Assembly (NCBI RefSeq): GCF_006874465.1
Contig: NZ_VIRL01000002.1
Coordinates: 204,092-268,091 of the forward strand
Reading direction: 5' to 3'
From: Microbispora bryophytorum
Lineage (GTDB): Bacteria > Actinomycetota > Actinomycetes > Streptosporangiales > Streptosporangiaceae
Length of the DNA: 64,000 nt
Shown here: piece after piece, positions 24,458 through 36,204 of the stretch
Layout of the letters: each line of letters opens with the position of its first letter
How positions within the stretch are numbered: position 1 is the stretch's first letter
The notes under the pieces: model-generated
What the model was told of the DNA's origin: nothing
The model's input: only the letters and a program-made list of their open reading frames with translations
Databases searched by the model: none
Made by a program: the position numbers and the translations under genes

Positions 24458-24471
24458 TGAAACCGGTTCCA
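24458..24471. promoter_or_regulatory. LacI-type operator upstream of xyloglucanase
   Basis: TGAAACCGGTTCCA is an imperfect palindrome with the central CG step typical of LacI-family sites. It lies between the patatin start (24414) and the xyloglucanase start (24617). A sugar-responsive LacI repressor encoded elsewhere probably controls the secreted enzyme. Confidence 0.5.
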
Positions 24472-24616
24472 ATTAGTCTGGACGCCAAACTATTGACGGC
24501 GCTTCCGCCGATGTGTGAACCTTCCCTTCAGATTTCCATGCACGTAGGAGAAGGACGGTCAGGGTCCCCGCCTGGTCGTGCATGGCCGGTTGTCCGTGCT
24601 CGGAGGGAAACCGTCC

Positions 24617-27385
<2,769 letters not shown>

Positions 27386-27399
27386 GATAACACCACAAC

Positions 27400-27441
27400 G
27401 GCCGTACGGATGAGCCGCCCCGGCGGCACATCCGCACGGCC
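27400..27441 (+). terminator. Intrinsic-type terminator after xyloglucanase
   Basis: GGCCGTACGGATG pairs with CATCCGCACGGCC (13 bp, one mismatch) around a loop that itself forms GCCG/CGGC. It begins 15 bp after the xyloglucanase stop. Confidence 0.75.
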
Positions 27442-27507
27442 CGTCCGGCGTCCACGCCACGGCACTGGGGGAAAATCGCGTGCGCGCCGAGCGCCACCGG
27501 GTGTTGC

Positions 27508-28137
27508 ATGGAGCGGATGATCGACGAACCGCTGGAACGACTGCGCGCCGCCGCCCGGCGCACCCGTGAGCTCGCTCTGAGCCGGGCGGGCACCGGCCTG
27601 GGCCACGAGGACGCCGACGACGACGTCGGCACGATCGGCACGGACGGCGCCCTCGGGTTCGATCCGTTTCCGCTGCTCGAAGCCCTTCATCGCAACGGCG
27701 CCCGAGCCGTGGTGATCGGGCAGGTCGCCGGCATCATGCACGGATCCACCGAACTGACCGGCGATCTGGATCTGCTCTGGGACGGCACGCCCGCCCACGC
27801 CCCGGCCCTGGCGGCCGCCCTCATCTCCGTCGACGCTCAGCTCGCCGACGAAACGGGCACTCCCATGGCGACTCATCCGGAGGCCTTGCTCCGCCCCAAA
27901 GTGCAGTTCACCTCACCCGCAGCCGGCGGCGACTGCTGCACCCCGGCGCTCCCGTGGGGCGCCCTTCGCGTCCGGGAGATCCTCGACAGGGCGATCACCG
28001 CGACCGCCCCGGGTGGCCTGGAGGTTCACTACGTCCGCCGGGAGGACCTCATCCGGATGCGTCGCGCCATAGGCCGTCCGAAGGACCTCCGGCGAGCGGA
28101 CGAACTCGACTCGCCGGCCGCCGGCCGCCGAGGTTGA
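27508..28137 (+). CDS. Nucleotidyltransferase-fold protein (hypothetical)
   Basis: A 209-residue protein whose middle resembles the nucleotidyltransferase fold of AbiEii/MNT proteins: ARAVVIGQVAGIMHGSTEL then TGDLDLLWDG, where G-x-A-A-x-x-H-G and D-L-D are the usual signature. The second acidic strand and the late arginine-rich helix (IRMRRAIGRPKDLRRADEL) also fit. The first 50 residues are charged helices. No partner antitoxin or HEPN gene adjoins, so a toxin role is not supported. It may be a sensor or a degenerate enzyme; the first glycine pair expected in the signature is only partly kept (VIGQVA). Confidence 0.6.
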   Translation: MERMIDEPLERLRAAARRTRELALSRAGTGLGHEDADDDVGTIGTDGALGFDPFPLLEALHRNGARAVVIGQVAGIMHGSTELTGDLDLLWDGTPAHAPALAAALISVDAQLADETGTPMATHPEALLRPKVQFTSPAAGGDCCTPALPWGALRVREILDRAITATAPGGLEVHYVRREDLIRMRRAIGRPKDLRRADELDSPAAGRRG

Positions 28138-28355
28138 CGCCCGCCTCACCGCGAAGGCGCTCGTCCGCCAGGCAGGGGACCGCAGGCGTTCTCACCGCCG
28201 GATCGCGGCGGACCTCCCGCCGGGCCCGCGGGAGCACACGACTGGTGGGAAAAGGGCCTACGGATGTGACGGCCGACTGGTATGCCCGAAGGGCCTTTCG
28301 CGTAGCCTTTCTGGGGCGGGCCGTCGGGCCGCGCCTGGACAGGGGTGACTGCGCG

Positions 28356-30413
28356 ATGGCGATCGGGGTTTACGTCGCGGCCGGCGACGCGAGGAGCAAC
28401 AAGGGCACGATCGCCCTGGGCATGATCGAGCTGCTGACCCGCCAGGTGGGCGCGGTGGGTGTGTTCCGGCCGGTCGTCCGGTCCGGCCGCGAGGACAGCC
28501 TGGTCAACACCGTGCGCAGCCGCTTCGGGATCGGCCTGCCCTACGCCATGTGCACGGGCGCCACCTACGAGGAGGTGCACGCCGACGAGGAGCGCGCGGC
28601 CGGGGAGATCCTCGCCCGCTACCGGGCACTCGCCGGGCGGTGCGACGCGGTCGTGGTGATCGGCACCGACTACACCGACGTGGGCGCGCCCACCGAGTTC
28701 GTGTTCAACGCCGAGCTCGCCGCCAACCTGGGCACGCCGGTGATGAACGTGGTGACCGGGCTTGACCGCACCCCGGAGGAGATCGCCGCGGCGGTCGAGA
28801 TGTCGCGCAAGGAACTGGCCGAGCGGCACGCGACCGAGCTGGCCACGGTCGTCACGCGGGTCGCCCCCGGCCTGGTGGACGAGGTCGCCGCCCGCGTCCC
28901 CGCCTACGTCCTGCCGGAGGTGCGGCGGCTGTCCGCGCCCACGGTGAGCGACCTGATGGCCGCCTGCGACGGCGAGCTGTTCATGGGCGACGCCGACCAG
29001 CTCGGCCGGGAGACGGGCGGGCTGATGATCGGCGCCATGTCGCTGCCGAACATCCTGGAGCGCCTCACCGAGGGCCTGGCGGTCGTCGTCCCCGCCGACC
29101 GGGCCGCCGCGCTGGTGCCGGGACTGCTGTCCGCGCACAAGGCACCCACGTTCCCCGCCCTGTCGGCGATCATCCTCAACGGCGGGCTCGAACTGCCCGA
29201 CGCGGTCGTCCGCCTGCTGAAGGGCATGGACATCCGGCTGCCGATCATCACGACCGACGGCGGCACGTTCGAGACCGCGACCAGCTTGTCGAGGGCAGAG
29301 GGCCGGTTCAGCCCGGACGCCAAGGGCAAGATCGACACGGCGCTCGGGGTCTTCGCCGAGCACGTCGACGCCGGGGCGCTGCTGCGGAATCTGCAGGTCA
29401 CCAAGGCCGCCGCGATCACCCCGCTCATGTTCGAGTACGACCTGCTGGACCGTGCCCGCACCGACCGCAGGCACATCGTGCTGCCGGAGGGCGCCGAGCC
29501 GCGGATCCTGCGCGCCGCCGACAGCCTGCTGCGCCGGGGCGTGGCCGAGCTGACCCTGCTGGGCGACGAGCGGGAGATCCGGCTGGCGGCGGCCACGATG
29601 GGCCTGGCCGTCGAGGGCGCCCGCGTGGTCAGCCCGTTCGATCCGGAGCTGCGCGAGCTGTTCGCCGAGGAGTACGCCCGGCTGCGCGCGCACAAGGGTG
29701 TGACGGCCGGGCAGGCCCGCGACATCGTCACCGACGTCTCCTACTTCGGCACGATGATGGTCCACCTCGGGCTGGCCGACGGCATGGTCTCCGGCGCCGC
29801 CCACACCACCGCCCACACGATCAGGCCCTCGTTCGAGATCATCAAGACCTCGCCGGGCGTCGGCGTGGTGTCCAGCGTCTTCTTCATGTGCCTGGCCGAC
29901 CGCGTCCTCGTGTACGGCGACTGCGCCGTCGTCCCCGACCCCACGGCCGCCCAGCTCGCCGACATCGCGATCTCGTCGGCCGCCACGGCCGCCAGGTTCG
30001 GGGTCGAGCCGCGCGTGGCCATGCTGTCGTACTCGACCGGCGAGTCCGGCGCGGGGCCCGAGGTGGAGAAGGTGCGCGAGGCCACCGCGCGGGTCCGCGA
30101 GCTGCGGCCGGATCTGCCGGTCGAGGGCCCGATCCAGTACGACGCCGCGGCCGAACCGAGCGTGGCGCGCACCAAGATGCCCGGCAGCGCGGTGGCCGGG
30201 CGGGCGACGGTGTTCGTGGTGCCCGACCTCAACACGGGCAACAACCTCTACAAGGCCGTGCAGCGCAGCGCCGGCGCGGTCGCAATCGGGCCGGTCCTGC
30301 AGGGCCTGCGCAAACCGGTCAACGACCTGTCCCGCGGCGCGACCGTGGGCGACATCGTCAACACCGTCGCGATCACCGCCATCCAGGCGCAGGCGCACGG
30401 TGAGGCTCAGTGA
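28356..30413 (+). CDS. pta: Phosphate acetyltransferase
   Basis: Long-form phosphotransacetylase of 685 residues, converting acetyl-CoA and phosphate to acetyl phosphate. The N-terminal part is a P-loop-like domain (GVYVAAGDARSNKGTIALGM) followed by the DRTGG domain (LSAPTVSDLMAACDGELFMG). The catalytic PTA domain fills the C-terminal half (RRHIVLPEGAEPRILRAAD, then GMVSGAAHTTAHTIRPSFEI and TNNLYKAVQRSAGA-type end). ATG 28356 fits the known start MAIGVYVAAGD; upstream frame is spurious. Its stop overlaps the GTG of ackA (GTGA). Together they form the acetate overflow pathway. Confidence 0.95.
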   Translation: MAIGVYVAAGDARSNKGTIALGMIELLTRQVGAVGVFRPVVRSGREDSLVNTVRSRFGIGLPYAMCTGATYEEVHADEERAAGEILARYRALAGRCDAVVVIGTDYTDVGAPTEFVFNAELAANLGTPVMNVVTGLDRTPEEIAAAVEMSRKELAERHATELATVVTRVAPGLVDEVAARVPAYVLPEVRRLSAPTVSDLMAACDGELFMGDADQLGRETGGLMIGAMSLPNILERLTEGLAVVVPADRAAALVPGLLSAHKAPTFPALSAIILNGGLELPDAVVRLLKGMDIRLPIITTDGGTFETATSLSRAEGRFSPDAKGKIDTALGVFAEHVDAGALLRNLQVTKAAAITPLMFEYDLLDRARTDRRHIVLPEGAEPRILRAADSLLRRGVAELTLLGDEREIRLAAATMGLAVEGARVVSPFDPELRELFAEEYARLRAHKGVTAGQARDIVTDVSYFGTMMVHLGLADGMVSGAAHTTAHTIRPSFEIIKTSPGVGVVSSVFFMCLADRVLVYGDCAVVPDPTAAQLADIAISSAATAARFGVEPRVAMLSYSTGESGAGPEVEKVREATARVRELRPDLPVEGPIQYDAAAEPSVARTKMPGSAVAGRATVFVVPDLNTGNNLYKAVQRSAGAVAIGPVLQGLRKPVNDLSRGATVGDIVNTVAITAIQAQAHGEAQ

Positions 30414-31615
30414 GCGCAGGCGCGGGGGGAGACACGGTGAGCGGGCAGGTCCTCGTCCTGAACACGGGGTCGTCGTCCATCAAGTACCGCCTCATCGACA
30501 TGGGGACGCGCCGGGCCGTGGCCGGCGGGCTGATCGAGCGCATCGGCGAGGACGAGAGCGTGGTCACCCACGACGGCGTGCGGACCGAGCGCCGGGTGGC
30601 CGACCACGAGGAGGGGCTGAAGGCGGTGCTCGCGGCCTTCGCCGAGCACGGGCCGCCGCTCGACGGCGTGACCGCGGTGGGCCACCGGGTCGTCCACGGC
30701 GGCAGCCGGTTCGTCACGCCGGTGCTGATCGACGACGAGGTCGAGCGGGCCATTGAGGAGATGGCGCCGCTGGCGCCGTTGCACAACCCGGCCAACCTGG
30801 AGGGCATCCGGGTCGCCCGGCGGGCCTTCCCCGGCCTGCCGCACGTCGCGGTCTTCGACACCGCCTTCCACGGCACGATCCCGCCCCACGCGCACACCTA
30901 CGCCGTCCCCCGCGAGTGGACGCGCAAGCTCGGCGTGCGCCGCTACGGCTTCCACGGCACGTCCACGGCGTACGTCTCCCGCCGGGCGGCCGCGCTGCTC
31001 GGCCGGCCGTACGACGAGGTGAACTCGATCGTGCTGCATCTCGGCAACGGCGCGAGCGCGACGGCGGTGCGGGGCGGGCGCAGCGTGGACACCTCGATGG
31101 GCATCACTCCGCTGGCGGGGCTGGTGATGGGCACCCGTTCCGGGGACGTCGACCCGGCTCTGGGCGCCTACCTCGGCCGGGTCGCCGGCATGGACCTGGC
31201 CGGTGTCGACGCCGCGCTGAACAAGGAGAGCGGCCTGCTCGGCATGTGCGGGGTCAACGACATGCGCGAGGTGTGGCGGCTGGCCGACGCGGGGGATGAG
31301 GACGCCCGGCTCGCGCTCGACGTCTACGGCTACCGCGTGCGGGCCTATATCGGCGCCTACTACGCCGCGCTCGGCCGCGTTGACGCCCTCGTCTTCACCG
31401 GCGGGGTGGGGGAGAACAGCTCCCGTGTCCGCGCGCTCGCGGTGAACGGGCTCACCAGGCTCGGCATCGAGATCGATCCCGAGCGCAACGCCGCCGAGTC
31501 GGCGGAGGCCAGGGTGGTCTCCCCGGAGGGCGCCGAGGTGACGGTGCTGGTGGTGCCCACCAATGAGGAACTGGAGATCGCCGAGCAGACGGTCGCCTGC
31601 CTCGGGGACGCGTGA
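30410..31615 (+). CDS. ackA: Acetate kinase
   Basis: ATP:acetate phosphotransferase of 401 residues, in the ASKHA fold. The start VLVLNTGSSSIKYRLIDM, the middle VAVFDTAFHGTIPPHAHTY and GFHGTSTAYVS, the nucleotide motif HLGNGASATAV, and VFTGGVGENSSRVR are all standard, so the enzyme should be active. GTG 30410 overlaps pta's stop; GTG 30437 (VSGQVLVLNTG) is an alternative with a start nearer the family's. It makes ATP and acetate from acetyl phosphate supplied by pta. Confidence 0.95.
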   Translation: MSAGAGGDTVSGQVLVLNTGSSSIKYRLIDMGTRRAVAGGLIERIGEDESVVTHDGVRTERRVADHEEGLKAVLAAFAEHGPPLDGVTAVGHRVVHGGSRFVTPVLIDDEVERAIEEMAPLAPLHNPANLEGIRVARRAFPGLPHVAVFDTAFHGTIPPHAHTYAVPREWTRKLGVRRYGFHGTSTAYVSRRAAALLGRPYDEVNSIVLHLGNGASATAVRGGRSVDTSMGITPLAGLVMGTRSGDVDPALGAYLGRVAGMDLAGVDAALNKESGLLGMCGVNDMREVWRLADAGDEDARLALDVYGYRVRAYIGAYYAALGRVDALVFTGGVGENSSRVRALAVNGLTRLGIEIDPERNAAESAEARVVSPEGAEVTVLVVPTNEELEIAEQTVACLGDA

Positions 31616-31660
31616 GCCCGCCGATCGGCGCGTTCGCGGGCTGGCTATCGTGGGCAGCGA

Positions 31661-32098
31661 ATGGGGGTGAGCCGTGTGGCGACGGCTGAGGACAGTCGTA
31701 CGGGTGGGAAACGGGACGCCGGCCATACACCGGGCTGGCTGGACCGGATCCGGGCGACTCCGGCGGGCCGGTTGACGCTGCGGATCGTCATCGGGGTGAT
31801 CGGCACCGCGCTCGTGGTCGCCGGGCTGATCATGGTGCCCTTTCCGGGGCCCGGCTGGCTGGTGGTCTTCGCCGGACTCGCCGTCCTGGCCACGGAGTTC
31901 TCCTGGGCGTCCCGGCTGCTGGAGTTCGCCAAGGCGAGGGTCAGGGCGGCGACCGACTGGCTGAAGCGGCAGAACTGGTTCGTCCGCATCGTCGCGGGCG
32001 CGCTCACCCTGCTCTGCGCCGCGGCCATCGTCTGGGTGTCGGTCCGGCTGACCCTCGGCGTCGACCTGATCCAGGAGGCCGGCGAGCTCCTGAGCTGA
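31661..32098 (+). CDS. PGPGW-motif membrane protein
   Basis: Small integral membrane protein of 145 residues. The motif PFPGPGWLVVFAGLAVLATE is the hallmark of the PGPGW (TIGR02611) family. There are two central helices (IVIGVIGTALVVAGLIMV and the PGPGW segment), a charged amphipathic region, and a last helix (IVAGALTLLCAAAIVWVSV). Function is not established in the family. The first 30 residues are charged and soluble. Confidence 0.85.
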   Translation: MGVSRVATAEDSRTGGKRDAGHTPGWLDRIRATPAGRLTLRIVIGVIGTALVVAGLIMVPFPGPGWLVVFAGLAVLATEFSWASRLLEFAKARVRAATDWLKRQNWFVRIVAGALTLLCAAAIVWVSVRLTLGVDLIQEAGELLS

Positions 32099-32101
32099 CC
32101 G

Positions 32102-33274
32102 TCAGGCGCGGGCCAGCCTGCGGACCGCCAGCTCGCCGAGCAGCCTCGCCCCGTCGGACAGGATGGCGTCGTCGAACTCCGCCTCCGCCGAGTGGTTGGC
32201 CGGGGCCGTGGCGAGATCCATGCCGGGCGGGCAGGCGCCGACCACGAGGAACGCCCCCGGCACCTGCTCCAGCACGTACGAGAAGTCCTCCGAGCCGGTC
32301 GCCGGGGTGGGCAACGGGAAGTAGCGGTCCTCGCCGAGGGTCTCCCGCACCGTCCGGGCGGCGAACTCCGCCTCGGCGTCGTTGTTCACCGTCACCGGAT
32401 AGCCGATGCCGAACGCGCAGTCGACGGTGAGTCCGTGTGCCTCGCCGATGCCTCGGGCGAGCCGGACCAGGCCCTCCCTGACGCGGTCGCGCGCGCCGGT
32501 CGAGAACGTGCGCACGGTGGCCTCGAAGACGGCCTCCTCCGGGATCACGTTGTCGGTGGTGCCGGCGTGGAAGCTGCCGACGGTCACCACGACGGGGTCG
32601 AACACGTCGTAGCCGCGGGTGACGTGGGTCTGCAGGGCCGTCACGATCTCGCAGGCCGCGGGGATCGGGTCGAGGGCGCGGTGCGGGGAGGAGCCGTGGC
32701 CGCCCCGGCCGCGCACGGTCACCGTCAGCGTGTCGGCCGCGGCCAGCACGGGCCCGCCCTTGGTCAGGAACAGGCCGCGCGGGATCGTCGTGGAGAAGAC
32801 GTGCATGCCGTACGCCGCGACGGGCCTCGCCCCGGCCGCGTCGAGCACACCCTCCTCGATCATCAGCCGGGCGCCCTCCTGGCCCTCCTCGCCGGGCTGG
32901 AACATCAGCACCACGTCGCCGGCGAGGTCGGCGCGGCGCTCGCTGAGCAGGCGGGCGGCTCCCACCAGCATGGCCGTGTGCAGGTCGTGACCGCAGGCGT
33001 GCATGCGGCCGTCGAAACGCGACCGGTAGGGCACGCCGGTCTTCTCGTGCACCGGCAGCGCGTCCATGTCGGCGCGCAGCAGCACGGCGGGGCCGGGGCG
33101 GCCGCCGCGCAGGACGGCGGTCACCGACGACAGGCGCTCGCCGGTGGTCGTCTCCAGGGGCAGGCCGTCGAGCGCCGCGAGCACCTTCTCCTGAGTGCGG
33201 GGCAGGTCGAGGCCGATCTCCGGCTCCCGGTGCAGCGCGCGGCGGAGCTCGACGAGATCATCCTGGAGGGTCAT
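32102..33274 (-). CDS. M20-family amidohydrolase
   Basis: Zinc-dependent amidohydrolase of 390 residues, of the hippurate/N-acyl amino acid branch. Metal ligands are seen in VLLRADMDALPV, MHACGHDLHTAML and FQPGEEGQEGARLMIEEG, with a later EDFSYVLEQVPG histidine/acid region typical of the family. The dimerisation domain (RGRGGHGSSPHRALDPI) lies mid-protein. The start is ATG 33274, with a typical LVELRRALHREPEIG opening. It probably hydrolyses N-acylated amino acids or indole-acetyl conjugates. It is convergent with the PGPGW gene (3-bp gap). Confidence 0.9.
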   Translation of the reverse strand: MTLQDDLVELRRALHREPEIGLDLPRTQEKVLAALDGLPLETTTGERLSSVTAVLRGGRPGPAVLLRADMDALPVHEKTGVPYRSRFDGRMHACGHDLHTAMLVGAARLLSERRADLAGDVVLMFQPGEEGQEGARLMIEEGVLDAAGARPVAAYGMHVFSTTIPRGLFLTKGGPVLAAADTLTVTVRGRGGHGSSPHRALDPIPAACEIVTALQTHVTRGYDVFDPVVVTVGSFHAGTTDNVIPEEAVFEATVRTFSTGARDRVREGLVRLARGIGEAHGLTVDCAFGIGYPVTVNNDAEAEFAARTVRETLGEDRYFPLPTPATGSEDFSYVLEQVPGAFLVVGACPPGMDLATAPANHSAEAEFDDAILSDGARLLGELAVRRLARA

Positions 33275-33301
33275 GGTCCACCTTGGCGCGAGGTCGGGAG
33301 G

Positions 33302-33622
33302 TCAGAGGTAGAGGCCGGTGCCGTGGTCGGTCTGCTGCGTCGCCACGGCGTGCAGGTCACGCTCGCGCAGCACCAGATAGAGCTGGCCCTGGACCTCGAC
33401 CTCGTACTGGTCGTCGGGGTTAAACAGGACCTTGTCGCCGCTCTTGACCGACCTGACGTTCGAGCCGGCGCCGCTCACCTCGCCCCAGACGAGGCGGTTG
33501 GCCATCTTGACCGTGGCCGGGATGACGATGCCCGCGCTGCTGCGCCGTTCCTCAAGCTCCCGCTCAACCTTGACCATCACGCGGTCGTGGAGCATCTGGA
33601 TCTCGAACTTCGGGTCAGCCAC
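33302..33622 (-). CDS. GroES-like co-chaperone
   Basis: A 106-residue protein of the Cpn10 fold: MLHDRVMVKVERELEERRSS and GIVIPATVKMANRLVWGEV give the opening, with VKSGDKVLFNPDDQYEVEV for the last strands and ERDLHAV as the end. Real GroES normally has a conserved G-D-x-V-L-x-x-K-x-x-G-T-E-V segment; here it reads GDKVLFNPDDQYEVEV, so it is a divergent paralogue. No groEL adjoins. It may serve in a specialised complex; chaperonin function is not certain. It lies 27 bp upstream of the M20 gene on the same strand. Confidence 0.7.
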   Translation of the reverse strand: MADPKFEIQMLHDRVMVKVERELEERRSSAGIVIPATVKMANRLVWGEVSGAGSNVRSVKSGDKVLFNPDDQYEVEVQGQLYLVLRERDLHAVATQQTDHGTGLYL

Positions 33623-33684
33623 GCTGGCAGTGTACGCGCAGCGGCCTCGGGCACCGTCATCGGAGGTTCACCGGCGGCGGGGGC

Positions 33685-34296
33685 TCACCGGCGGCCCATG
33701 GCCAGGTGGTAGCCCGTTCCCGAGTGGCGGTAGACGCCGCCCTTGCCCCACTTCAGCACCTGGAACCGTACGTGGACGGTGTTGGAGGCGACGCCCGTCA
33801 GGTCGGCCATCATCTTCTCGGACAGGTCGACGATCGCCGGGATGTCGTGCTGGGCCACGGCCCACTCGGCCGGGCCGAAGTCCTCGACGACGCCGATCGC
33901 GCTCTTCCCCTTGTAGGTGATCCGCACCTTGGTGCCGAGGGGCCAGTAGGGGCTGGCGACGGTCCGGTACCGCATCGGCTTGCCGGACGCGGTCTCGGCG
34001 TCCCAGAAGGACGTGGCGGTGGAGACGCCGGAGGGCAGGGAGGCGTCCTTCTTCATCTTGGCGTACGCCGTGCGGAGGGCCGCGTTGAAGGCCGCGCCCA
34101 GCCCGGCCAGGTCTGTGGGGATCGGGCGGGTGGTGCCGGGGGATGCGGCGGGGGATGCGGCGGGCGCCGTCCGGGTGAGCGGCGTGGAAGAGGGAGCCTG
34201 AGGGATCACCGAGGCGTGCGCGGCGGTGGCCGCACCGGCGACGAGTGTGGTTCCGGCCATCGCCATGGTGACCGCCTGACGGGCTCGCTTGCGCAT
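33685..34296 (-). CDS. Secreted RlpA-like double-psi barrel protein
   Basis: Exported protein of 203 residues. A signal peptide (RARQAVTMAMAGTTLVAGAA) and a Ser/Pro/Thr-rich linker precede the C-terminal domain, which contains TATSFWDAETASGKPMRYRT, SPYWPLGTKVRITYKGKSAI and VVEDFGPAE, the RlpA-like DPBB pattern with the glycine-rich core. RlpA proteins act on or bind peptidoglycan in the envelope; the catalytic aspartate region is only partly typical here. A regulatory element was looked for upstream and not found. The nearby GroES-like gene is 62 bp downstream. Confidence 0.75.
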   Translation of the reverse strand: MRKRARQAVTMAMAGTTLVAGAATAAHASVIPQAPSSTPLTRTAPAASPAASPGTTRPIPTDLAGLGAAFNAALRTAYAKMKKDASLPSGVSTATSFWDAETASGKPMRYRTVASPYWPLGTKVRITYKGKSAIGVVEDFGPAEWAVAQHDIPAIVDLSEKMMADLTGVASNTVHVRFQVLKWGKGGVYRHSGTGYHLAMGRR

Positions 34297-34652
34297 GAGG
34301 TTCCTTTCGTCTCGGTCGCTGGGGGGTGGCCCTCGGGGAAGGGCCTCGCGTCGGCGGGGAGGCCCGGCTGGCCGGCGGGCTCCGCACGCGCGCCCGGGTG
34401 TGGCGGAGCGGCCCTCGGAGGGGAGGGAGGGACGGCTCCTGGAAGCGGGTCGCGCGTTCCCTGGGGAAGGGATACGACGGTTTTGCGATATACGGGATTT
34501 ACGGGGGCAAAAGGTGATGTGAGGCACGAGTATAGGGAAAGAGCAAGTAAAGTGGACAAATCGATCTAAATACCAGGTAGATCGTCCTTGACGCAGGAGG
34601 GCGCCAAGGGCTCTCATGGCAAGATCGGTAAAGGCGACGGCAAGGGGCCGCA
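34297..34652. other. Divergent intergenic region with AT-rich core
   Basis: About 350 bp between the RlpA-like gene and the DUF1349 gene. A patch at 34480-34585 is AT-rich compared with the surroundings and contains an inverted repeat (GATCTA...TAGATC, 34563-34583). Both promoters probably lie here. No tRNA or riboswitch fits. Confidence 0.45.
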
Positions 34653-35213
34653 ATGGCGTTCGACGACTTCAGGTGGATCAACGAGCCCGCGGAGTGGTCG
34701 CAAACCGGGGACGGCCTGCGGGCCGTCGCCGGCGCGCAGAGCGACCTGTGGCAGAAGACCCACTACGGCTACTCCTACGACACCGCCCACATGTTCGGCC
34801 GGCAGGTCACCGGGGACGCGCGCCTGACCGTGACGTTCGACGCCGACTACGCCGAGCAGTACGACCAGGCCGGGGCCGTGCTGCGGATCGACGAGGAGAA
34901 CTGGATCAAGGCCGGGGTCGAGTTCGTCGACGGCGGCCACCAGCTCAGCGTCGTCGTCACCCGCGGCTTCTCCGACTGGTCCGTCACGCCCGCGCCCGGC
35001 GGCCTCGTCTCCGCGACGTTCGACCTCGAACGGGCCGGCGACGCCGTGACGGTCCGGTACGGCGTGAACGGCGCGGAGCCGGAGCACCTGCTGCGCCTGG
35101 CCTACTTCCCGCCGCAGGCGCCGGCCCTCGCGGGGGTCATGTGCGCCGCCCCGACCGGCAAGGGCTTCGAGACCCGCTTCAGCCGCGTGTCGCTGGATTC
35201 AGGTGGTGTCTGA
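34653..35213 (+). CDS. DUF1349 family protein
   Basis: Soluble beta-sandwich protein of 186 residues. The pattern DFRWINEPAEW, SDLWQKTHYGYSYDTAHMFG, YDQAGAVLRIDEENWIKAGV and HQLSVVVTRGFSDWSV is that of DUF1349, a concanavalin-like domain with an aromatic pocket. A sugar-binding role is possible, but none is proven. It ends VSLDSGGV; a lost end is possible because remnants of other genes begin directly after it. Confidence 0.85.
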   Translation: MAFDDFRWINEPAEWSQTGDGLRAVAGAQSDLWQKTHYGYSYDTAHMFGRQVTGDARLTVTFDADYAEQYDQAGAVLRIDEENWIKAGVEFVDGGHQLSVVVTRGFSDWSVTPAPGGLVSATFDLERAGDAVTVRYGVNGAEPEHLLRLAYFPPQAPALAGVMCAAPTGKGFETRFSRVSLDSGGV

Positions 35214-35230
35214 CGAACCATGCCCTGTGA

Positions 35231-35341
35231 GCTGGGCCGGCAGTAGATGCGGGTGGTCAGGATGGCCGGGTAGAGTCGGCCGTCGAACCGCGCGTCCCTC
35301 GACTGCACGGCCCGTACGCAGTGCTCGCGGTAGAGGTGCAT
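35231..35341 (-). pseudogene. Ada/AlkA N-terminal remnant
   Basis: The frame from 35341 reads HCVRAVQSRDARFDGRLYPA then ILTTRIYCRPS, the opening of the Ada-type methyl-phosphotriester domain of AdaA/AlkA (first zinc cysteines C8 and C34). After residue 37 it departs from the family and soon stops. Everything after the first 37 residues is lost. It was probably deleted together with the neighbouring epimerase. Confidence 0.8.
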
Positions 35342-35472
35342 CCCTTTCTGTATGCGTCTCTGTATGCGTCCGGCATCGGCCACGCGGGTGGCCGATGCCG
35401 GCGGGAATCCGACACGAAGATCGGCTGACCCGGCGCGCGGTCCGGCCCGCCGGGGAGCCGGTCCCCGGTGGG

Positions 35473-36040
35473 TCAGGCGAAGTAGTGATCCTGGTCGAGG
35501 TCGGCCAGCAGGCCGGGCTCCCGGGGGTGCCAGTCGTAGCGCTCCCGGGTCGCGGTGCTCGACGTCGGGTTGTCGTTGCGGGCGAACCGCAGGATCCACC
35601 CGAAGTGGGCGGCCGCCTCCTCCTCGCCGAGGGAGACCACCGGCACGCCGAGGCGGCGGCCGATGACCTCGGCGACGGCCCGCAGCGGTACGCCTTCCTC
35701 GGCGGCCGCGTGCAGGACGGCACCGGCCTCGGCCGACTCCAGGGCCTTACGGTAGAGCCGGGCGGCGTCGAGGCGGTGCACGGCCGGCCAGGGCCAGCGC
35801 GGCCCGCTCCGCCTCGCCCCGGTGGGCGCCGCAGCGCCGCCGGGTCCGGGCCGTCGGTCTCGGTGCCGACGCGGCCGGGGGTGAGCAGACCGGTGGCGGA
35901 GCTGATGACGAGGGGGCGGCCGGAGCCTTCGAGGGCGTCGCCGAACGCCGCGAGTGCGGCGAGCTCGGTGCGCAGGCCGCCAGGCATGTCGTCGTGGTCG
36001 AAGCCGGTGTGGATCACGCGGTCCGCGGCTCCCGCCGCGG
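35473..36040 (-). pseudogene. Broken NAD-dependent epimerase (SDR)
   Basis: Two frames give the pieces of an extended short-chain dehydrogenase. The 5' piece reads ADRVIHTGFDHDDMPGGLRT and LVISSATGLLTPGRVGTE. After a shift near 35835 and the loss of about 70 codons, the other frame gives WPAVHRLDAARLYRKALESA, GVPLRAVAEVIGRRLGVPVV and the usual end ADLDQDHYF. The Rossmann start with its glycine motif is missing. The gene cannot be functional. Confidence 0.8.
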
Positions 36041-36045
36041 ACCGC
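36018..36045. repeat. Perfect 11-bp hairpin at pseudogene end
   Basis: GCGGTCCGCGG and CCGCGGACCGC flank a 6-base loop. It lies where the epimerase remnant begins and its lost 5' part should be. Confidence 0.65.
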
Positions 36046-36204
36046 AGATCGGGCGGTGGGAGTCCTACGACCGGGCGCGGTCGTGCAACGAATGTGCGGA
36101 GCAACGGTGCGTGCGCGGCGGAGCCCGAGCCGCATCAGAGCCTCTACGGAACTCGGCGCGGTGCAAGAACCCCGGACATACATAGTCGGCGGAGACGAGG
36201 ACAA

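Noticed and set aside
27508..28137. Nucleotidyltransferase-fold gene as toxin-antitoxin member
   Set aside because: No partner gene of HEPN or AbiEi type is adjacent, and the signature is only partly kept.
34297..34570. Possible c-di-AMP riboswitch before the RlpA-like gene
   Set aside because: Such riboswitches often precede cell-wall genes in actinomycetes, but the conserved GGGGTGAAT-type core is not present.
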